A stretch of DNA of 64,000 bases from Steromphala cineraria (GCA_916613615.1 OU744723.1:68095226-68159225), one strand, 5' to 3'; shown: positions 1-13,050, counted from the first letter of the stretch. Made by a program: numbers and translations. The notes: generated from the sequence alone by a model not told the origin.

Positions 1-3000
1 GGAGTCTCTCCTGGGACGCGGCTCGCCTGGACTGCAAACGTAGAGGGGCCGATCTGGCGTCTGTCGATGATCAGGCGGAGGACTTCTTCATCGTCGGTCT
101 CTACAACTCTGTCAACGGTTCGTACCTTCATTTCCACAAGCTCTTATAATATATAGAAGTATTATCAGCCATCTATATAACAAACAAGAAGACATGGTCA
201 TCAACATCCCCCGCCAAATAAGTTTTCATCAAAGCTCCCAATATTTTCCTAAATGGGGTGAAATTTCATTTACCTCATTTTTGAACTCCATCAAGGTATT
301 GATACCCTAAAGACACAGTGCAAATGTATTTATTCTATTTTATATAGTTTTTTAGAAAAGTTGTCCCCTTTGAGGACATCCTCGAACAGAGTCCTTCAAC
401 ACGAAACACAGGCAATAAATCTGTAAAATGTAATTCTGCTGATCTGATTTTCGAACTCCATCAAGGTATTGATACAATAAATACGCACAGCAAGGTTGGT
501 TAGCCCATCTTAAATAGTTTCTGAGAAAAGTTGTCCCCTTTGACGACTCCCTCGAACAAAGTCCAAAATGTTGACACAAGGGCAATAACTTCGCAAAAAA
601 TAATTTTGCTGATCTGATTTTCGAACTCCATCAAGGTATTGATACCCTGAAGACACACAGCAAATTTGGTTAGCCTATCTTAAATAGTTTCTGAGAAAAG
701 CTGTCCCCTTTAACTCTGCCGGACAGACGCACGGACGGAGCCCAAACCTATATCCCCCTTCCACTTCGCGGCGGGGGATAATAAACAAGTACGCAGAGTA
801 AGCCATCTTGGGTCCCTCTCATGTCCGGAAATGGTTTCGTCGCTTGAATGCGCTTTTAAGTTGTAGACGGATCCAATTTGCTTTACCCCCTTTCGTAGCT
901 CCTTTGTGTGTTCAAACACAGGATTATGTAGCGTGCTTTAAATAGAATCAACCTGCCAGTCGAGGCCGAAGGCAAAGAAGCTCGGCCTTCGGCCTCGACT
1001 GGCAGGTTGATTCTATTTATAGCACGCTACATAATCCTGTGGTTCAAAGGCGAAATTTAGAGGTGGACACAGATATGAAGGTAACCAGTTTTCCCTGTAC
1101 ACGAACAAAGTGTATGCAGACTTGCAACAATCTAAATAAATTTAGATCAACAGGTTTAATATGTGGTCAAATTTATTTAGATTGGACTTGCAATGACTTT
1201 CTATCGCAGACCATTTTCTTCCCACAGATGCAGTTCAGTCATACCCGAGTTAGCCTCTGTTCTATTACGCCAAGATCCTGAGATTCCGGCAGATTGCCCT
1301 TGCGGCAAAAAGTTGTAACTTGAGATATCTCCCTTATAAGCAGCCAATGAAAACACCTTTTGGATATCCACGACTACGGGAATTCTCAACGTCGAATAGT
1401 GACTTGTAAAAGCATCATGCCTTTGGGTTTATTTTTCATTAACAGTGTGAGAGGGAAAATATTTGAAAATAAGATATGCATAGGGTTTTTCATTACAAAC
1501 ATACTGTTGTATAATTGTGTAACGTGTTCTTTGTTTTATGATCAATTTTTTTAAATAATTTACCAAATACAAACTAATGAGAAAGAAAAAAGCGATGTTT
1601 TGTAGAAGGAAGAGTTGTCTCCCCTTGATGCTGAACCACACGGGAATAGCCGAGCTTTTGCGAATGACCACTTTTGAAACGGCGTCGCTGATTGCACAAC
1701 TAACTTCGATTGCCTCCAATCAGATTTCTACCTTTCTATCCCATGTATTAGCTGTAATAAACTCATGTCCAAAAGGAACGATAAATCGCAAAATAACTCA
1801 ATCCACTATATATTGATACGACTAAAACGTAGTTTTATCAATTCCTCAGTAGTCAACTAACTTCTATGCAAAATTTTGAAACATTATCGTTTCATGTTTG
1901 CGAGAAACGTGCATTTTAAAAAATCATCGATCTGGAATCTCCTTAACTAGGCGAGATAGCAGGGAGAAATTGGACACTTACGCTTGTTTTTAACCGTTCT
2001 AGTGCAATGACGCGTCAACGAATTTATGTCAAATAAAGTACATAATATCAACAAGATTGTATTCTTACCTACATTCAATACTTCATCAATTTTAAAGTGA
2101 AATGACAAGAGTTCTGTGCATAAAACAATTTGAAATTTCGATTTATGCACCCCATGTGCGTTTGAAGTGACACAAAACCAAAAGATTTTTTCCTGCAGTT
2201 TGAAAATGTGCACACTTCTTAAACTTGTTTTTAACCGTTCTAGTGCAATGACGCGTCAACGAATTTATGTCAAATAAAGTACATAATATCAACAAGATTG
2301 TATTCTTACCTACATTCAATACTTCATCAATTTTAAAGTGAAATGATAAGAGTTCTGTGCATAAAACAATTTGAAATTTCGATTTATGCACCCCATGTGC
2401 GTTTGAAGTGACACAAAATCAAAAGTTTTTTTTTCCTGCAGTTTGAAAATGTGCACACTTCTTTACAAGCCTGTTAGACCTACATAAATTCGACTCTGTC
2501 AGGTATGAGAATTTAGTTTCGGATGACGTTGAAAACTTGGTATCGTTTCTTTTGGACATGAGTTTAGAACAGAGGCTAACTCGGGTATGACTGAACTGCC
2601 TCTGTGGGGAGAGAATGATCGCCGACTGGAATCGAAATAATTTTAGTGTGTTCAAATGTCCAAACTTTTCTTTATTTAATAACAAAAACAAGCCAAAAAT
2701 GTTTTTAGGTGGTTTTACTCTCTTTGTTTAAGTTAATACACTTCACGTTAAATATTATTGATTAAGCATTTTACTCTTAATTTCAATGCCAGTTCAGAGG
2801 TATACTGCCAGTTCTCTCTTTGCACAAGCAGACAAGGGATACATTTACCTCTATATTGTGACACTTAGTTTGCGCTACAGTCAGTAAATGCCGACAGGAA
2901 AATGGGAGGTAATAGGTTAATTCATAGACTCTTTCCTTGTACTCTCTTTTGGAGGAATAAAAGTATATATATATATATATAATGTACAACTGATTATGAC

Positions 3001-3257
3001 TTTCAGCCAAGAGCCATCCGTCCACGGGATACTGGTTGGGAGGGTACTATATCACCGCCCTGAATGAATGGGCCTGGGACGATATGACGAAGCTGACGTA
3101 TAATCGATGGGGGCCTTCGCAGCCGCATTACAGCACGTATTCATATCGCATATATATGGTGAATCCGAAAACGATTGCTACCTTCACTGATTGGATGTGG
3201 GCCGTTGAAACTAGTGGATCGGGCAAGGGATTTATCTGCGAGCGGCCATTTTTGTGA
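1..3257 (+). CDS. C-type lectin domain protein, partial (last two exons)
   Basis: Two exons of a C-type lectin domain are visible. The first runs off the left edge and ends at 117 (donor GT at 118); it reads SWDAARLDCKRRGADLASV, the usual N-terminal half of the fold. The second is 3007-3257 after a TTTCAG acceptor, joined in phase 1, and contains YWLGGYYI, a W-x-W-DD segment and the terminal FICERPFL before TGA. These match the WIGL, W-x-D and C-terminal cysteine elements of the family. Lectins of this type are normally secreted and bind glycans, in bivalves often as immune recognition proteins; ligand specificity cannot be told, and no EPN or QPD calcium/sugar motif is obvious. Signal peptide and upstream exons lie outside the window. 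The 2.9-kb intron is packed with repeats. An AATAAA signal follows at 3316. Confidence 0.85.
258..777 (+). repeat. Three-unit 170-bp tandem repeat with dispersed-repeat tail
   Basis: The phrase GAACTCCATCAAGGTATTGA recurs at 283, 453 and 623, an exact 170-base spacing, followed each time by GAAAAG(C/T)TGTCCCCTTT. The last unit runs into GGACAGACGCACGGACGG and a GGGGGATAATAA end, a tail I associate with a common mollusc interspersed repeat. No coding potential; it lies in the lectin intron. Confidence 0.75.
917..1041. repeat. 125-bp near-perfect palindrome
   Basis: Arms 917-973 and 985-1041 (57 bases each) are reverse complements with one obvious mismatch around an 11-base spacer. The 7-base string GTTCAAA lies directly outside both arms (910-916 and 1042-1048), consistent with a target duplication. 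It contains a CAACCTG start inside each arm, resembling the CAACCTGG elements at 9380 and 13442. Confidence 0.8.
1212..2617. mobile_element. CATTCTC-family TIR element, 1.4 kb copy
   Basis: The left end reads CATTTTCTTCCCACAGATGC and the right end is its reverse complement with few changes (CTGTGGGGAGAGAATG). Immediately outside are ATCGCAGAC (1203-1211) and ATCGCCGAC (2618-2626), a 9-base duplication with one mismatch. Inside, 1690-1790 resembles the internal part of the 354-bp copy at 20558, and 1983-2465 is a separate 241-base tandem duplication. No transposase is encoded, so this is non-autonomous. A 9-base duplication suggests Mutator-like mobilisation, which is inference. Confidence 0.75.
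1983..2465. repeat. 241-bp tandem duplication
   Basis: CTTGTTTTTAACCGTTCTAG starts at 1983 and again at 2224, and the two copies are nearly identical through to GTGCACACTTCTT. It lies inside the TIR element 1212-2617 and makes it far longer than its relatives. The open frames on the minus strand here simply repeat with it and are not genes. Confidence 0.85.
2964..2982. repeat. TA microsatellite
   Basis: A run of about nine TA dinucleotides just upstream of the lectin second exon. Confidence 0.8.
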
Positions 3258-3315
3258 AGAACCTAAAGGGAGACAACTCTCAACTACCGCTTCGGTTTAT
3301 ATCTCTTCAGAATGA

Positions 3316-3321
3316 AATAAA
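3316..3321 (+). terminator. Polyadenylation signal of the lectin gene
   Basis: AATAAA 59 bases after the lectin stop codon, in a short 3' UTR that also carries the AAAGGGAGACAACT motif at 3265. Confidence 0.6.
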
Positions 3322-4297
3322 CGTTTACATTCTTTGAACAATATACATTGAATGAATATGTATAGTATTATTCGTAATATTCTGCAGTTAGAAGAGGGAG
3401 TTTACATCCGGTTCAAAAGTAGGTTACAGGGGATCGATCTCTCCTTGACGTGTAGTGGGTTTAGGTTTGATCAACTCTTTTTAAGTTGAGTGGGTTAATT
3501 GTTCATCCATTTATCAATCAACTGTTCGTTACCGTGTGTGACGTTTATACTACTCTACAGAAGTCAAGGGTCAAACCTGTATTTTCTTCATGACATCTTC
3601 ACGGAGGCAGAACCTTTGTGTGATTGGAGAGTGGTAGGCCTACTGTTCTTTACAGTCTTGGTTGGAAAAATATCCAAAGGCACCAAGCAGTAATGTTTTG
3701 ATTTTTCTCAAACTTTGCTGAAATTCTCTCTATATTACTGTTGATATTTTCAAAGGGAAGCCGTGCCGATCACATGTGTTGTATCAAAATCAAATGACCA
3801 ATGAACAGAGCTCGACTAATCACAATCCCCTGAAGTCATCTGCCTCTGTTGCACCAAGCATGCCTTTTAAAGGTTTCTTGTTGCCTTTGTCTCGACTGTT
3901 GAATAATCCTTTGTTTTCGAAACATCACCAGACACGTGATTCAGACAATTGTTGTCTTCTCATCTGAATACTTTGAGTTCTGTTAAAAAGTCTGTGTAAA
4001 AAAAGAGTCAACGTAACTGATTAAATCAACAAAACCACCAGTGTACCTATTTCTACTCTTGTTTTTAAATTTCTAAAAGGTATAATGAGGTTTCCTACAG
4101 ACAACATTGCTAGACATTTGTCAATTTCAGGAAAATAAAATGCTTGTGATAGTCACAACCGTATGAAACTTTTTAAAGAACTGTTCATCATTACTAACAC
4201 CCTGTGTATCCCACACAAAAACAAAACCCAAATTGAACAGTATTTCGCATAGAACAAACACGTTTTTCCATCAGTTTATCTATATTTTGTAACATAT
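3322..4297. other. Gene-free stretch
   Basis: I see no gene, RNA gene or clear repeat here; the two short plus-strand open frames (3499-3693, 3776-3967) look like chance. Confidence 0.6.
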
Positions 4298-4690
4298 ATA
4301 GTTCTGTTTATAATCATCTTTCGCACGCATCGGGCGAGATAGGCATTTACAAGAAATTCATATTCACCCTTGCGACAACTCGACGGGAAAGTTGTGACAG
4401 GAAGTAGCCTGATTATTGAGCTATGGTGTAGGCCAATCAAAAGCGAGGATATATTTCAATTGCGCACACAAAACTGTAATAAAACGATGCGATGTCTAAA
4501 TAGACACTGAGAGATACAGCCTTATTCTACGCAATATTTTGGTGACATATATTCACGCATCGTTTTTATGAATGTTGTCACAACGCAACTAAGGGATTAA
4601 TTAGAAATTAAATTTCTCTTCGAGTTCGAGTTGGACTGACGCAATTCTTGCCGATGCGTGCGGAAGATGCTTTATAATAGCTATTTAACT
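4298..4690. mobile_element. Probable TIR element (MITE-like)
   Basis: The left end contains CATCTTTCGCACGCATCGG (about 4315-4333), and the right end carries its near reverse complement CCGATGCGTGCGGAAGATG (4651-4669). Outer sequence is also partly matched (TAGTTCTGTTTATAA against TTATAATAGCTA). No coding capacity. The exact ends and target duplication are unclear. Confidence 0.5.
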
Positions 4691-5868
4691 GTGAACGAAT
4701 AAAGTTTACGAATTAACTCAAACACATGGATTAAATTCTAACATAGAGATTACAAATGGCACACTAAAAACTGTAGCGACTAGACCAGAATAAACAGGCA
4801 TGTAAAATCATCTTCAACAGGTGCCCGTTTGAGCAATCTGCCGTTTGAGTGGCGGAGTCTTTTGCTCAGTAACGTCGCCATGGCAACAAGGTTAGCGAGT
4901 CGCTAACTCTTCAAAGCGCTGTCGGTCAACACAGTCCTCTATAGTGTTTCAGCCCTCACACACGTGAGAGTAAACATCTCACCTTTGTACAAGACACACA
5001 GGTACATAGTCTGCGCCCGAGGGATGTTGCGTCAGCGTTGTAGCTGTGCTTAAGTACATAAGTATACGTCTAAAGAGATTCTTTGAAACGCAGAAGTCTT
5101 TCATGTTACTCTTACAAAGTGAGTGTGATTTGTGTAGACTGCACCATGGAGAACTGTTTGCTGACTAGCAGTTGCCGTTACGTAACCGTTCTCTACCTCG
5201 ATGTAAGGCGTTATGAGTCCATCACTTTCTCTGAATAAATCAATCACTTTTCTCTCATGTTTTTTTGTCTATGTAAGATTTAACCTTAATCTCAGACAAC
5301 GACCAATGAAAAGTTATCATTGTAAGTGAGGAGAAAACCTCTAGTAAGTAAAAGTGTCCGATACTCAGCAGATTCTAACATGTTGGTTACAGTAACCTAT
5401 CTCGAGGATGATTCTTGAATTATACTCATTTCCACTTTTTTTCCAAATGTCAGGATATGCCGCTTTCAGAAAGCGAGACAAACTGAATGTTTTGCGGTAA
5501 ATAGACATAATCGCACGTGCAGTTCGTGTATCCCGAGGCTTGAAGGAAGAGATGAGATATTGCGTGAGCACGTGCACTCTCTGAGGTTTTGGATGCTACA
5601 AAAGTAATTTCACGTGCAGCTCATGCAGTTACATAAACGAATGTTAACTTAATTTGAGTTAACAAAGCTATTGTTACATAGCGATCACCGTCCATTTGTC
5701 TGACAGTTTGACTTACTTCTCTCCAATGAGATAAAAGTGCGGATCGCAAAGCTGAACATATTCTAGTTTCACTACAGTTTCAACAATAGAGTAGACTGTT
5801 ACAACTTCGCTGATTGTGCAATCATGTGACAAGGTGAAATATAACTATTTCTACTGGCCTAGCCTAGA
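4691..5868. other. Gene-free stretch
   Basis: Nothing recognisable; only short open frames. Confidence 0.55.
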
Positions 5869-5941
5869 GGGATATCTCTTAAGCCGAATAGGTAGAGTGT
5901 CTGCCTCTCAACTTGAAGGTCCCGGGGTCAAATTCCGGTGA
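5869..5941 (+). repeat. tRNA-like sequence (SINE head or tRNA pseudogene)
   Basis: A tRNA-like box A (ATAGGTAGAGTGTCTGCC) is followed by a box B-like GGGGTCAAATTCC at the usual distance. The acceptor stem ends do not pair well and the sequence continues into unrelated DNA, so a functional tRNA is unlikely. A tRNA-derived SINE head is the likeliest reading. Confidence 0.45.
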
Positions 5942-6317
5942 AGATGATCTCACAACGACTTCTACTGCAACTAGATTGCATCAGATCATGTCTCTTTGTG
6001 GGTCATCCAGGCATGAATACTGTTATATCATAACAGAGATTACGCAGGAAATATAGCAGCGCTTTTGGGATAGATGTGAGATCTTCATGGTGAAACGTTA
6101 CGTTTAGAAGCATGTGATGTTATACTCCTTATAAAATCAAGTTGAGCACCACATCCTATCAGCATCGGCATCTTATAGTCATGTGGTGGTCTGGGTGCCC
6201 GTGGGGCGTGAGAGTGCTTGAGTCGGAGTTTTTCTAGCTGCTCCTAGTAGGGTCAATCAAGCTTATTATTTTTGTGAGTTAAAAAAGCTCCATGCGCTCC
6301 CCCATACAACCATAAAG

Positions 6318-6337
6318 CAGACAGACAGACAGACAGA
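6318..6337. repeat. ACAG microsatellite
   Basis: About five units of ACAG in an otherwise gene-free stretch (5942-8140) where I see nothing else supportable. Confidence 0.7.
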
Positions 6338-8149
6338 TAGTTTATTATAGTCTCACCACATATAAACTGTAAATTTACATAAAACATTTTCTCTATAAAA
6401 TATATATGTGCCACTCTAAAAGAGTTATGAGAGACTTGCACATTCATAAAATAGACATATTCAGTACTTTTGCTTAAAAGGGACATTACATTTAAAAGTA
6501 AAAGCATGTTTATTGTTTATTATTATAATTCCTAAGATTGTCACTATAAAAATACGATACAAGCCCGAGCTTCTATTTGGTGTGAAAATTAAACTAGCTT
6601 GAGAGAAACCAGCAATGTAAACACAAACTCCAATATGTCTCTCTGTAGCTTATCATTAAGCCTGCTTCAATATCACGTTATAGATGCGCATAATAAACGT
6701 GTATTATCGGGTACCATCATCACACAAGCACTTGATGCATGGGTACGTATTGCTCATATGAACTATATAGTATATGAGCACTGCCCATGGATCAGAGATT
6801 CAGTACCCCTAGCTTGCGTTTCAACAAATAGCCTTTAACGGGGTGACAAGTTGTGTGAACAAGTTTGAATATCACCTAACTAGTTTCATTCAACGCCCTC
6901 ATTTTACTACCGAAAATAGCTATACGTATATGTGTCTGCAGATAGATTTATTCATAGCCAGATAGAAGGATGAAATATCAATATCATTAACATATGATCA
7001 TAATTTTGCTTAGTGTTGTGCAGCGCTGAAAGTTTTAGACCTTAATTTATTAAGATTGAATGTACAGTTTCTTTTAGATTGGCAGCTTGAATTGAACTAA
7101 ATAACAGTACAGATCTCGGTTTCCCGACATGGGGGATGCGGACTTGGTTATCTTAACATTTACCTCATCCTCGATACTCCAGTGTTGTATTAACCTGCAC
7201 TAGCAGTTTACATGAATATTATGCTCACAATAGTAACAAATCATTTCTGGGTCTCACTTACCTTGCATATTGTAGCTAGTTCTGCTTCCAGACACACTTG
7301 ATTAAAATTTACACGTGAATTAAAACAAGCAAGGTCCTTATCTAAACTATGTAAATAATGCAAGATCATGCAAGAAATTAACGTTCAGAAACGAAATATT
7401 AATTTTTAAGAATATTTTATTGATGTAGTTTAAGGGACATGTGACTTAGTTTCATCAATGCAAATACCAACAAAATTCACAGTCATGTACCTTGAAAGAG
7501 AAACGCCCATCCTTTGAAATATAATGTCTAAAGCTTCCTACTCAGTGATAATTTGTCTTCACTAAACCGGAACATCAGACTGTTAAAGGGACAGTAGCAC
7601 GTTTTAGGTAAAATGAATTTCACAAAAACGAATGAATAGCACAATGTTGAATATCAAAAGAAGTAATTTGAAATGAACGTACATTATTCATATGTTATAC
7701 ATACAAGTATCACAATTATCACTCGACATCTTACATGAATTATCAATTTTCATTCAGAGGTGGTTTACAAAGAACCAATTACATGAATATATCAACAGGT
7801 ACAGAACGTTGAAGCGTGTTTGCAATGTTTTTAGAGGTTTTTTTACATTTGTAAATTTGTTTTCTTGTGTACAACCATGTCCGCATCAAATCAAGAACAC
7901 ATGTCCCAAGTAGGCCATTTCGCATCACCTCCACATCAAAACTGTCAATCAATGATGTACATTTCATTTCCAAATCACCTCCACATCAAAACTGCCAAAC
8001 GAATGACATTTTAATCCCAAAATTGCATCGCATGCACAACTGACACTATTTCGTTACACCCCCACATACCACCCTACATACTTACATATCTACCTATTGA
8101 AGGGGGGCAGCAGAGCGTCTCCCTCCATCTCCCCCTCCCATCTCACAGG

Positions 8150-8270
8150 TCACGTGATCACTCCGACCTGATTCTCACTGTAGCACCTGCAGCGTTCGTT
8201 CCTTGATTACAGGTGAAAACAGCGATATTATCTATCCTATAGGACTCACTGGACTAGGATAGCAGCATAG
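8150..8270 (+). promoter_or_regulatory. Candidate 5' non-coding exon A
   Basis: A GC-richer island ends in CAGCATAG followed by a strong donor GTAAGAG at 8271. No acceptor-bounded coding exon follows until 18,061. I infer a possible first exon of the small membrane-protein gene, in competition with candidates ending at 15,463 and 17,111. The assignment rests only on splice-site quality and order. Confidence 0.25.
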
Positions 8271-8844
8271 GTAAGAGTTTATACGTTTGTTTTTGAATTT
8301 ACAGTCAAACTTATTGCTGCGATGCATTTTCGTGTATGTGTTTATAAATAGTTGCTGAGGTTTCATGGCAACTGTCAGACTCGTTACAACGATTAGACGG
8401 GTTATGTCTTATATGTAAAGCTTTATACTTTACTTTACACCTATATGTATGCAATAACTGTTATAAACCATGAACGAGGATACTTCCAACAATTGTACTT
8501 AGAAGTCTTTTTTAAAGAAACCCTCGTTACCCTTTATAGGTCAAATGCGGAAAAAGGGGCGTTCCCCAAAATCCTTGCATTTCATATTCCCAAGACAGAA
8601 GCTACGTCGCTATAAGATGCACATAGATACTAAAAATACATATATCTGAGGCAGCCGGTTTGTGATGGGTTAAGAACAGAGCGACTGAGGGTTTGTTGTC
8701 TCGGTTGGGTTTATTCACAACAGTTGCTGCTGATGTTTGCTCAGGACGAGTACAAAGAGGGGGATGTTGTCCTCACGGCCCTCTAGCAAATACCTCTGAA
8801 TCACTAGACACAGCCCGTGTAGTACAACTACCTGCCCTTTCCCA

Positions 8845-9770
8845 CGCAGGCTAGACTCTCGCCGGTCGCTTTGTGTAGTAGAAGAGGCTAGCGAGAGAGT
8901 AACAGCTTGGTTTTTTTTTACTCTCGCCAGTGGCTTTGTGTAATAGAAGATTTAACTGCAAATGATAAAGACCTGCAGAGTTGGTTACATATTGTGGTTT
9001 CTAGACTGTTGCCATGCAGTCGCTTTGTGTTACAAAAGTAGATTTAACGGTCTTCAATAAAAGACCATCAAAGCAAGTTACCCCGTGGTTTCTAGACTTT
9101 CGCCAGTCTTTTAATCATCGAATTTATCGAACCAGGCTTAGGACCTGGGCTGAGATAGAGTTATACGGTTGCATTTCTAGACTGTGTCCAGTCTTCTTGT
9201 TTGATAATAGGTTTAAAACCGTATTATCAACATCTAGAAGAAATTAGTTACACTGTTGGTTGCAAACTGTCGCCCGTTTTTTTGATAATATTTCGGACCA
9301 GTGTTTGGAATTATGCCGAGATAGTTTCATACAGTATATATTTTTCTATAGACTGTTGACTGTTGATGCACCCTAATTACAACCTGGTTCCCGGGCCCTG
9401 TTCCGCGTGCGCTACAGTAGGAATTAACAGGGCCCGGGAACCAGGTTGACCCTAATTATTGCAATTAATAGACCTTCACTAGTCCTGTTGTTTAGTATTC
9501 GTATTTTAGGTCAATTATTGGAATCCAATGAATCTAGAAATCCCTCTCAGTTCCTTAGACTTTCGCCAGTCGTCTTGTGTAATTATCGGATTTTCAGCCC
9601 GATTATTAAGACCTAGATTAGATAGAGCTACTACACCAATTGTTTCTAGACTGTATCCAGTCGTCGGCTGTGATTATAGTAATTTCTAAGCCAATTTATT
9701 GAAGTAAGGCCTGAAAATTTATAGTTTTATAGCTCAGTTGTCTAGTTGACGATCTGTGTAACTCGCCCGC
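8845..9770. repeat. Decayed ~86-bp satellite
   Basis: A degenerate core, (T/G)AGACT(T/G)TCGCCAGTCG followed by a TGTGTAAT-like stretch, recurs about every 80-95 bases (near 8921, 9003, 9095, 9178, 9265, 9350, 9470, 9557, 9647). Copies are too diverged to be a young array. The 69-bp element at 9380 has inserted into it. The open frame at 9014-9247 is part of this array. Confidence 0.6.
9380..9448. mobile_element. CAACCTGG-family minimal palindromic element, 69 bp
   Basis: The termini CAACCTGGTTCCCGGGCC and its exact reverse complement form 23-base perfect inverted repeats around a 23-base centre. ACCCTAATTA lies directly outside both ends (9370-9379 and 9449-9458), an exact 10-base target duplication. 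No coding capacity. Confidence 0.85.
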
Positions 9771-11048
9771 TATTGGTGATGAGTTTTACTATACCTACTG
9801 AGGTGTCAGGCTCTCCACCACCATCGGGTCCAACTCATTGACAATTATCATTTCATTTGGGCAGACCTTTTTAAATTCAAGAAACTAACGTCCATTAAGG
9901 ATATAAACAAATTGAGAAAAAAAAAAACTATCGAAATTTATAAATATCATCTCAACTAAATCCTGATTCACATTGCTTGTACAATAACTGTGACCATGAA
10001 TGTTTTATTCAATGCTTATACCCATCTTCAGTCTCTTGTTATCCGTTAAATGAAAATTGCCTCTATTCATGTTGTACTCTGCTCACGTACCATGCGGTTT
10101 TGAGAAGAAATAAATTTGAATTTGACAACACCCATGCAGTTCCATAATCGTAGTTTTATCCCAATTATTAGACTGTATCAGTGACGAGGCTACACTGTAG
10201 GTTTCATAACGGTCTTCAAACTTTTGCTAATAATCAGAGTTATAAGTCCAATTATTATAACATAATAAACAACAGTGCAACAACAGTCCTGCTGTTTGAT
10301 TATCGTAACTAATGTTTCAAAAGGCCCATGTTAACAGTCTAACAAAATGACAATTATAAAAAATATTTCATTAAATATAAGAAAGGAGCCTCGGTGAAAG
10401 GCTACTTGACTTTAAACTTAGACTTTCTTCTAAAGAGGTAAAGATTAGATAAAATATTTTTGATCTCCTCTCCTTGTGTTCGTTGACTAACTTTCCTCTA
10501 TAAACTGTCAGCTTTTCCTCATATGTATTGTCAGGTTTCGGATCGACATAGCGCCGTGCTAGCGCATATATACAAAGACAAGCCTACACGAGCAAGCGTG
10601 GAATACAATGTTAATGTGAGAGCAAAAATTGTGATATCGGGTATAAGAAAGGGTGCAAGTTTCGATAAATATTGACACAATTTATATTTTTTTCTTTATT
10701 TTTTTTTATGACGATAATAATTAATCTATAGATAAGTGATTTCGTGGTCGATGAATTACCGGTACTTAAGCAGTTTAACTATGATATTACATGAATTTTG
10801 CAACACAGGTGTCGAATTATTGGTATTTCCCGAGCGAAATCAAGGAACACACTGGCATAGGGAGAAAACGCAACATACGCTGTATATATCACCATATTCA
10901 AATTTTAATAAATGAATCGATATCACTGCCATTAATGGCCCAGTTATGAATAGGTAGATAATGACCAAATGTCATACCAGTCTGATTAAAATTCGACCGT
11001 AGTCCGAGGAATAATTTTTCAAAATCATTGTTTCTATCTTAATCCATC
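9771..11048. other. Gene-free stretch
   Basis: AT-rich sequence with no gene. GTCTGATTAAAAT..CG followed by TCCGAGGAATA near 10,979-11,012 is shared with 23,637-23,668 and marks a small dispersed repeat. Confidence 0.5.
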
Positions 11049-11324
11049 CGGGATGTCCTTCCGCCATGGTCTGAATGCAGCCAGCTTAATGGCATGTTGC
11101 TATAACCAGCGCAGACAAAACCTAGTCATAAGCCCTCCAATCACATCGTCGTATCTAAATAGCGTTTTGCGGCGATCACGTATAACGATTGGTACACTGG
11201 AGTTACCTACCTCCGGCATGACTTCGAAAGCTTGGTGCCGTTCCCGCGATTGGTTAGATGAGCTTAAGTCAGAAACATGCGACAAAGGTGGTTGCATTCA
11301 GACCGTGGCGGAGTGGATGTCCCG
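11049..11324. mobile_element. TIR element, ~276 bp
   Basis: The left end CGGGATGTCCTTCCGCCATG with GTCTGAATGCA is mirrored at the right by TGCATTCAGACCGTGGCGG and GGATGTCCCG. The inner halves are also loosely inverted. The apparent 93-residue frame inside (11053-11334) is a by-product of the GC-richer repeat, not a recognised protein. Confidence 0.65.
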
Positions 11325-11587
11325 ACTGGTTTGAACCCCGATAGAGACAATATTTGTACTATACTATTCCTTGCAGCACGGTCACTTTTAATCAAACTGC
11401 CTAAACACGGTCATCACATCGGCTGTCCATTTGGGGAAGTGAGTTGAAGAAGGTCATTTCTTATAGTTCTTAGATTATAGTTAGGGCTAATTCAAAGATC
11501 ACTATTCCGAAAGAGAGACATTTTGACGGAGGACATCGTATGAAACTATGAACCCTTGTACAACTTATAGATAGGAATAAAGCTGCA

Positions 11588-11611
11588 ACCCCCCCCCACC
11601 CCCCATCCCCC
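11588..11611. repeat. C-run tract
   Basis: C9-A-C6-AT-C6 followed by an A7 run. The minus strand is G-rich and could form a quadruplex. The rest of 11,325-13,050 holds nothing I can support. Confidence 0.7.
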
Positions 11612-13050
11612 CAAAAAAACCCTTAATGAACCCCATTAAGAACAATTTCGGAGGTATATCAATACAACCATTCACAGTGGCTCATTTGTAGTTTGTTAGG
11701 TTTATGCGAGTCTGTATTTCTTGCTAGCTTGCATGTGTCTAATATCAACATTCATTTGTTTTAGTTTACTAAACACCACTGATATTTGAATTCCTAACAT
11801 AAATCGACAATAGAACAATAATACATCACCGGCAGCAGGTTTTATCACAAATATTCCCTCAAAAACAACAATTCTAGTGCAATATTATTTCCCATGTTAT
11901 TCCATATTTACATGACAATCAACAATTCAAATACATACACAAATGACTAGCCACGTAGTGTTGCCTGTTTGTCTTATAAACATCATTTCATAAATCATAT
12001 TTATACAAGGAGATATGACAGATGTATTATAAATATTTTCCTCGTAGGAAATAATTCATTTGAAGTTATAAAGTTGAAAATGTAATGACACTATTTGCAC
12101 TGTTTTAAAATCGAATTGATAAGGAAACCCCTTTGATAAGAAGTTGCCAAAACTCGTCACATTTCACCTGATTATTTGTCTGAAACTATTTTCTTCAATC
12201 CACAAAAATTTTGCGATGTTTCTAATAACACAAATATGCATGAGTGCAATATTATCTCAGTCTTGTTTTCCGTACGATCTTAAAATGTGTATATATTTAG
12301 CATCAGAAGATTTAACTTTATCGCCAAAAATAGAATTATGGGGACGAGATATTCAAATGAGTATCCTGTTTATCCACTAAATGTATTTTTGTCAGAAACG
12401 GCACTTACGGATGCAAACACTTAGAGCGTTTTGCCATGTGTTTGGATTTTGCCTGAATATATAGACTTAGTGTTGGTTTCTGACATGATAATGTACTGCA
12501 AATTAGGTCTGAATAATGCGAGAGTTGTGGCTGCCATTCGGGCAGGGTCCCCTTTCACAAAGCCCTAAAAGGATCGTAAGTCCTTAAGGTAGCCTGAGTG
12601 CAATGTTAAAGAATGGGAGTTAAGGTCAAACTTAGTAAAGGTTGCTTAGTTTCTCCTTCACCATTAAAAGTCTAGCACTCAAAGCATTATTCTTCTCTCG
12701 TTCTATTCACTTACTTGGGAAATTGAGTTTCGATCACAAGCGCAGTTCACGTGCACTGTCTCCGCGTCTCCTTAATAATATCATCTGACTTGCAACATTC
12801 TGATTTTTTAAAATATTTATTGAATGACATCCTAAAAATTCTTAAATATGATTACTGTATCAAATTAAAGGGTTTTTTAAAAAGAGAAATGGAATTTATA
12901 TATTTTTATTGTATTTCTCATAATAAATGTAGACTTGCTTTCCATGAGGTTATTTTTTGTAATTTGTTCTTAATAAAAACATAATACACTAATTGCAAGA
13001 TTTCAAGATTTTCACGAGATTCAGTTAATAATTCATTATACTCAAGAACA

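Noticed and set aside
11053..11334. 93-residue protein
   Set aside because: The frame spans a TIR element from end to end and is explained by the element's composition.
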